Shown: in pieces, positions 47,837 through 51,622 of the stretch | Layout of the letters: every line of letters starts with the position of its first letter | Numbering within the stretch: position 1 is the first letter of the stretch | NCBI RefSeq assembly: GCF_001186365.1 | Contig: NZ_LDTZ01000027.1 | Span: 1-51,622, forward strand | From: Gordonia jacobaea | Lineage (GTDB): Bacteria > Actinomycetota > Actinomycetes > Mycobacteriales > Mycobacteriaceae | Length of the DNA: 51,622 bases | Direction of reading: 5' to 3' | Translations under genes and position numbers: made by a program | The notes under the pieces: generated by a model | Databases searched by the model: none | Told to the model about the DNA's origin: nothing | What the model saw: the letters and a program-made list of their open reading frames with translations, nothing else

Positions 47837-48361
47837 TCACTCCTCAGGTCGGCTGACGACCACGGTGGCGGGACGCAACTGCTGTCCGTTTTCTCCGTAA
47901 CCTGGCCGCAAGACCTCGATCACGGTTCCGGAGGGAAGGTCGGGTTGGGTCACCACACTGACCACTTCGTGGAGCTCCGGGGAGAACGGCACACCGACCT
48001 CGTCGTGGCGCTCGAAGCCGAGCCGTGACAGTATCTGCACCGCCTGGTCCCGGATTGCCTTCACACCGTCGACGACAGTCTGCGGGTCACTACCCGCATG
48101 TGCCAGCGCAAGCTCCAGGTTGTCCAGCACCGGCAGCCACGCCGCCGATACCCTCGCTGTCTCCGCGGCGCGTTCACGGTCGAGATCTTTGGCATACCGC
48201 TTGCGCAGGTTGTCCAGATCTGCGAGGGCCCTGCGCCAGCGGTCCTCGAGTTGAGCGAACTCAGCCCCCGTGTCGGTGCGATCAGGCGCCGTCTCGGTCT
48301 GATCCCCGTCGGTACCGTCGGTAGCCGGCTCGGTCGTCGAATGATCAGCAGATCTGTCCAT
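47837..48361 (-). CDS. grpE: GrpE nucleotide exchange factor
   Basis: 174 residues from ATG 48361. Acidic Thr/Asp-rich N-terminus (DGTDGDQTETAPDRTDTGAE), coiled-coil helix FAQLEDRWRRALADLDNLRK, then the compact wing LSRLGFERHDEVGVPFSPEL and the terminal VLRPGYGENGQQLRPATVVV. It releases ADP from DnaK. Eight bp after dnaK. Confidence 0.93.
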   Translation of the reverse strand: MDRSADHSTTEPATDGTDGDQTETAPDRTDTGAEFAQLEDRWRRALADLDNLRKRYAKDLDRERAAETARVSAAWLPVLDNLELALAHAGSDPQTVVDGVKAIRDQAVQILSRLGFERHDEVGVPFSPELHEVVSVVTQPDLPSGTVIEVLRPGYGENGQQLRPATVVVSRPEE

Positions 48362-48369
48362 CAGGTGCC

Positions 48370-50253
48370 TCAGCTTCGATCGAATTCGGCGTCGATCACG
48401 TCGTCGTCATCCGACGACGCAGCGTCTCCACCGCCAGCCTGGTGTCCGTCGCCGCCGCCGGCCTGGACCGGGGCGAGCCCATAGAGCAGCTGCTGCAGCT
48501 CCGAGGTCAGTGGCTGTACCTCCGCGGGTGAAGCACCGTCCTTCACAGCTTTCCTGGCGTCGGCGACCAGCATCTCGGCGCGCGCCTTGTCGTGCGGTGG
48601 CGCACTCTCACCGAGTTCGGCCAGTCGCCGTTCCACCTGATAGGCAACCGAATCGAGCTCGTTACGCGCGTCGACAGCCTTGCGCAGCGCCTCGTCCTCA
48701 CCCCGGTTCCGTTCGGCCTCCGCGAGCATCCGCTCGACCTCACCCTGATCCAGGTTGCCCTGCTCACTGATCGTGATGCTCTGCTCCTTGCCGGTGTCCT
48801 TATCCCGAGCGGTGACGTTGAGGATGCCGTTGGCATCGATATCGAACGTGACTTCGACCTGCGCCTCGCCGCGTGGCGCAGGTCGGATGTCTTCGAGCCG
48901 GAACCGGCCCAGCACCCGGTTGTCGGCGGCGCGTTCGCGTTCGCCCTGCAGGACCACGACGTCCACGGCGGACTGATTGTCCTCCGCGGTGGAGAACACT
49001 TCACTGCGCCGGGCCGGGATCGTCGTGTTGCGCTCGATGATCTTGGTCATCACCCCGCCCTGCGTCTCGACGCCGAGGGACAGCGGGGTGACATCGAGCA
49101 ACAGCACATCGGAAACCTCACCCTTGAGCACGCCCGCCTGGACGGCGGCACCGAGCGCGACGACCTCATCCGGGTTGACGCCCATGTGGGGATCCTTACC
49201 GCCGGTGAGCCGGCGAACCAGCGCCTGCACCGCCGGAATCCGTGTCGAACCACCGACCAGGATCACCTCGTCGATATCGTTGGCGGTGACCTTGGCGTCA
49301 CTCATCGCCTGCTTCACCGGACCGAGGCAGCGTTCCACCAGATCCGCCGTCAGATCCTCGAACTTCGATCGCATGATCGTGGTGGTGAGGTGCTTGGGAC
49401 CGTTCGCGTCAGCAGTGACGAAGGGCAAGTTGACCTGCGCCTGCGTCACCGAGGACAACTCGACCTTGGCCTTCTCCGCGGCCTCGAAGAGGCGCTGCAA
49501 TGCCTGCGCATCCTTGCGCAGATCGATGTTCTCGGCACGCTGGAATTCGTCGGCGAGGTAGTCCACCAGGCGCCGGTCGAAGTCGTCGCCGCCGAGGTGG
49601 GAGTCGCCGGCCGTGGACCGAACCTCGACTACGCCCTCACCGACGTCGAGCAGACTCACATCGAACGTGCCGCCGCCCAGGTCGAACACCAATACGGTTT
49701 CATGGACCTGCTTGTCCATGCCGTACGCCAATGCCGCCGCGGTCGGCTCGTTGATGATTCGCAGAACTTCGAGGCCAGCGATGCGGCCGGCATCCTTGGT
49801 GGCGTTGCGCTGCGCGTCATTGAAATAGGCCGGAACGGTGATGACCGCTTCCTTCACCTTCTCGCCAAGGAACCTGCTCGCGTCGTCGACGAGCTTGCGC
49901 AGCACCAGTGCACTGATCTCCTCCGGCGCGTACTTTTTGCCCCGCACGTCGAATCGCGCCTCACCGTTGTCACCCGGCACGACGTCGAAGCTGACCGCTT
50001 TGGCCTCCTCAGAGATCTCATCGTAGTGACGCCCGATGAAGCGTTTCGCCGAGTAGATCGTGCCCTTCGGGTTCAAGATCGCCTGTCGTCGGGCCAGCTG
50101 ACCCACCAGGCGCTCGCCACTCTCAGTGAAGGCGACCACCGACGGCGTCGTCCGCGCACCCTCGACATTGGAGATCACCACCGGTTCGCCGCCTTGCCAG
50201 CTTGCGATGACCGAGTTGGTGGTGCCCAAGTCGATGCCTACCGCAGTTGCCAT
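48370..50253 (-). CDS. dnaK: DnaK (Hsp70) chaperone
   Basis: 627 residues from ATG 50253 with GAAAGGA 8 bases upstream. Actin-like ATPase with GIDLGTTNSV at the start, INEPTAAALAYGMDK, VFDLGGGTFDVSLLD and ILVGGSTRIPAVQALVRR; substrate-binding domain from about 385 (DVTPLSLGVETQGGVMTKII); lid and C-terminus ending DDDDVIDAEFDRS. First gene of the stress operon. I see neither a CIRCE nor a HAIR element upstream, so its control differs from the chromosomal dnaK of actinobacteria. Probably a second dnaK of the host. Confidence 0.95.
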   Translation of the reverse strand: MATAVGIDLGTTNSVIASWQGGEPVVISNVEGARTTPSVVAFTESGERLVGQLARRQAILNPKGTIYSAKRFIGRHYDEISEEAKAVSFDVVPGDNGEARFDVRGKKYAPEEISALVLRKLVDDASRFLGEKVKEAVITVPAYFNDAQRNATKDAGRIAGLEVLRIINEPTAAALAYGMDKQVHETVLVFDLGGGTFDVSLLDVGEGVVEVRSTAGDSHLGGDDFDRRLVDYLADEFQRAENIDLRKDAQALQRLFEAAEKAKVELSSVTQAQVNLPFVTADANGPKHLTTTIMRSKFEDLTADLVERCLGPVKQAMSDAKVTANDIDEVILVGGSTRIPAVQALVRRLTGGKDPHMGVNPDEVVALGAAVQAGVLKGEVSDVLLLDVTPLSLGVETQGGVMTKIIERNTTIPARRSEVFSTAEDNQSAVDVVVLQGERERAADNRVLGRFRLEDIRPAPRGEAQVEVTFDIDANGILNVTARDKDTGKEQSITISEQGNLDQGEVERMLAEAERNRGEDEALRKAVDARNELDSVAYQVERRLAELGESAPPHDKARAEMLVADARKAVKDGASPAEVQPLTSELQQLLYGLAPVQAGGGDGHQAGGGDAASSDDDDVIDAEFDRS

Positions 50254-50257
50254 GATT

Positions 50258-50520
50258 CATTCCTTTCGATCGGTCCGGCCGGTGAGAAGGCGGACGGCTT
50301 CGTCCGCGACCTCGACGTCGGCGAGGACTTCGTAGTGACGTGGTTGTGTAGGGACATGGTCGTAAGGACTGGGAACGAGGTGAAGTCGCGCTGGCTGCCC
50401 TGTCCTGTGATGCGTGCATGAGCAGGCCGAACGGAGCGCCGACAACGGCACCGAAGATCGGCGCGTAGAAGCTGAGATCGAGGCGTGTACACGGCGGCCG
50501 GCCTCGGTGGAGTAATCCAA
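50258..50520 (-). pseudogene. general stress protein 17M-like remnant
   Basis: Pieces in three frames: SFYAPIFGAVVGAPFGLLMH, then SQRDFTSFP, then HYEVLADVEVADEAVRLLTG. They correspond to the glycine-zipper membrane segment and the C-terminal domain of GsiB/GSP17M-like stress proteins. At least two frameshifts break it. It ends 4 bp before the dnaK start, so its old 3' end now contributes the dnaK leader. Confidence 0.55.
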
Positions 50521-51093
50521 AAATCCAGCCTAATGGTGTAGCTGTCCACGCGCCCGCGGCGGCGCGGGCGCGGCCCAACGGTAGTTCAGTGTGCCGATGA
50601 CCTATTCGACCGGCTCGATGTCCTGGCGCGCGATGGCTAGTTTGCCTACTGCGAAATGCTGGCCGGAGAGGTCGTCGACGTCGTTTTCAGTTTCGGCGAA
50701 GTTGGCGAACGTTACTATATTTGAGGGGCAGATCGGTGCGGACGTACCGTGGTAGTCCCGCCACTGGACTCTATCACCTCCCTGCCTGATGGGTTGGCCG
50801 GCCAGAATATCTCCGTGTGGTGCCGCTGCCGCGGATGCCTGGGGTTTTGCGTAGGGGCAGTCCCAGTGTCATCCGATGCGGTTCGGCCGCAGTGAGAATT
50901 GTCGCGTCAGGATTGCGTGAGTTCTGCATGTACCTAGCCTCTACTCGGTCCGGGGCACTTCTCAGTATCGCCCAGAACGGTGCCTACCGTCATGGAATGG
51001 GGGAATCGACGCGGCGGGCTCAAGTATTGGTCGTAACCCTGCTGATTGGAGAGAAGTGTGCGGATGGGACGAAGAGAGCAAGACGGGAGTCGA
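50521..51093. other. non-coding stretch, nothing recognised
   Basis: No supported gene, RNA or clear element. It must hold the promoter of the dnaK operon (minus strand), but I cannot point to one. Confidence 0.4.
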
Positions 51094-51165
51094 GTGTCGA
51101 CAACGCTTGAATTCGAGGCCGATGCGACGGTGGAGAACGAGAGTACCGTGTCGGTGTGTGGCTAG
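51094..51165 (+). pseudogene. start of a STAS-type gene cut by an IS630 end
   Basis: After ACGGGAG, GTG 51094 begins STTLEFEADATVENESTVSV then CG and a stop formed by the IS630 end (TAG at 51163-51165). The start resembles STAS anti-sigma-antagonist proteins. IS630 elements insert at TA, and a TA is at this junction. Confidence 0.4.
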
Positions 51166-51206
51166 TGTCCTGAGTCATTAATTTCGTTCGGTTGTTAGGC
51201 TAGGGA

Positions 51207-51622
51207 ATGGCAACCCGGGGTCCGCGAGCAGTGGATGTTGTTCTGACCGATGACGAGCGCCGTGAGCTCGAAGGGTGGGCGCGTCGGCGAACGACGGCCT
51301 CGGGTTTGGCGATGCGATCACGAATCGTTCTCGCTGCCGCTGATGGCGGGTCGAATACCGAAGTGGCACAACGACTCGGCCTCAACCGAGGTACCGTGCG
51401 GCGATGGCGAGGCCGGTTCGTCGAGCACCGCTGCGAGGGGTTGCTCGACGAACCCCGGCCCGGGCGACCTCGCACCGTCGACGACGAGCAGATCAAAGAC
51501 CTGATCACCGCAACTCTCGAGACCACTCCGAAGAATGCGACACACTGGTCGACGCGGGCGATGGCTGAGCATCTCGGCATGTCGCAGTCAACTGTTTCGC
51601 GTGTATGGAGAGCGTTCGGATT
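51207..51622 (+). CDS. IS630-family transposase, 5' part, runs off the window
   Basis: From ATG 51207 (TAGGGA upstream) 138 codons to the edge. ELEGWARRRTTASGLAMRSR, HTH NTEVAQRLGLNRGTVRRWRG, GLLDEPRPGRPRTVDDEQIK and a second HTH STRAMAEHLGMSQSTVSRVW are the N-terminal paired-type domain of IS630 transposases. The DDE core is beyond the window. Confidence 0.88.
   Translation, partial: MATRGPRAVDVVLTDDERRELEGWARRRTTASGLAMRSRIVLAAADGGSNTEVAQRLGLNRGTVRRWRGRFVEHRCEGLLDEPRPGRPRTVDDEQIKDLITATLETTPKNATHWSTRAMAEHLGMSQSTVSRVWRAFG

Noticed and set aside
48592..50421. 609-codon ORF opposite dnaK
   Set aside because: Long only because GC-rich antisense frames of dnaK lack stops; no family resemblance.
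50254..50600. HAIR or CIRCE element upstream of dnaK
   Set aside because: I looked for CTTGAGT-N7-ACTCAAG and TTAGCACTC-N9-GAGTGCTAA or close variants and found none.
50817..51110. 97-codon plus-strand ORF
   Set aside because: No ribosome-binding sequence, irregular composition, no fold; it overlaps the better supported STAS start.

Overview
The window is high-GC DNA with a mixture of GTG and ATG starts and tightly overlapping genes. Gene families (ArsR-type MerR, mycothiol-type ArsC, CmtR/CtpG-like pair, DUF2637, an HspR/CbpM-like chaperone partner) point to an actinobacterium of the Mycobacteriales kind (Rhodococcus, Gordonia, Nocardia or Mycolicibacterium). I cannot fix the genus from sequence alone. 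The number of insertion sequences, broken genes, repeated segments, a replication-type gene with iteron-like repeats and a tRNA 3' fragment indicate an accessory region (large plasmid or genomic island).

Layout. 1-4.15 kb: mercury cluster 1, with a divergent promoter between an ArsR-type merR, a MerF/MerT-like transporter, a thioredoxin-like lipoprotein and a CcdA-like protein on the minus strand, and merA, a MerR-family regulator and a truncated merB on the plus strand. 4.15-9.1 kb: transposon graveyard (Tn3-family fragment inserted in an IS21 istB, a broken DUF2637 gene, an IS481 element). 9.2-13.2 kb: arsenic cluster (arsR, ACR3 pump, three different arsC, arsI, second arsR). 13.2-18.8 kb: small unknown genes, a 25-codon hydrophobic ORF, a tRNA 3' fragment, two helicase-associated-domain genes, a replication-type winged-helix gene with five short direct repeats, a DUF3800 gene and an HTH gene. 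19.0-26.5 kb: cadmium/lead-type cluster (CadD, MFS exporter, LspA, P-type ATPase, CmtR) and a frameshifted MMPL transporter. 26.5-27.4 kb: decayed MerR/transporter remnants. 27.4-30.5 kb: mercury cluster 2 with intact merA and merB. 30.5-36.4 kb: IS110 remnant, a large PHP-SMC-type ATPase (candidate defence gene), and a second copy of the small-gene/DUF3800 cassette. 36.4-40.1 kb: an IS3 element inside another IS3 element, which splits an IclR-family gene. 40.2-50.25 kb: a TetR regulator and a chaperone/redox stress operon on the minus strand (dnaK-grpE-dnaJ-cbpM-clpB-trxC-UBP finger-cNMP/TrxB-DUF1931). The right edge holds a decayed stress-protein gene, a STAS start codon region cut by an IS630 transposase gene that runs off the window.

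How it works together (inference from families): Hg(II) import and reduction plus C-Hg cleavage, As(V) reduction and As(III) export plus C-As cleavage, and Cd/Pb/Zn export are combined with a protein quality-control operon. The two mer clusters complement each other: cluster 1 has the transport genes but a broken merB, cluster 2 has an intact merB but no transport genes and a frameshifted MerR-family regulator. A small cassette (108-113 aa protein, 66-70 aa protein, DUF3800 protein, hairpin-rich tail) occurs in one intact and two partial copies and is, with the PHP-SMC gene and the 25-codon ORF, the least explained content.
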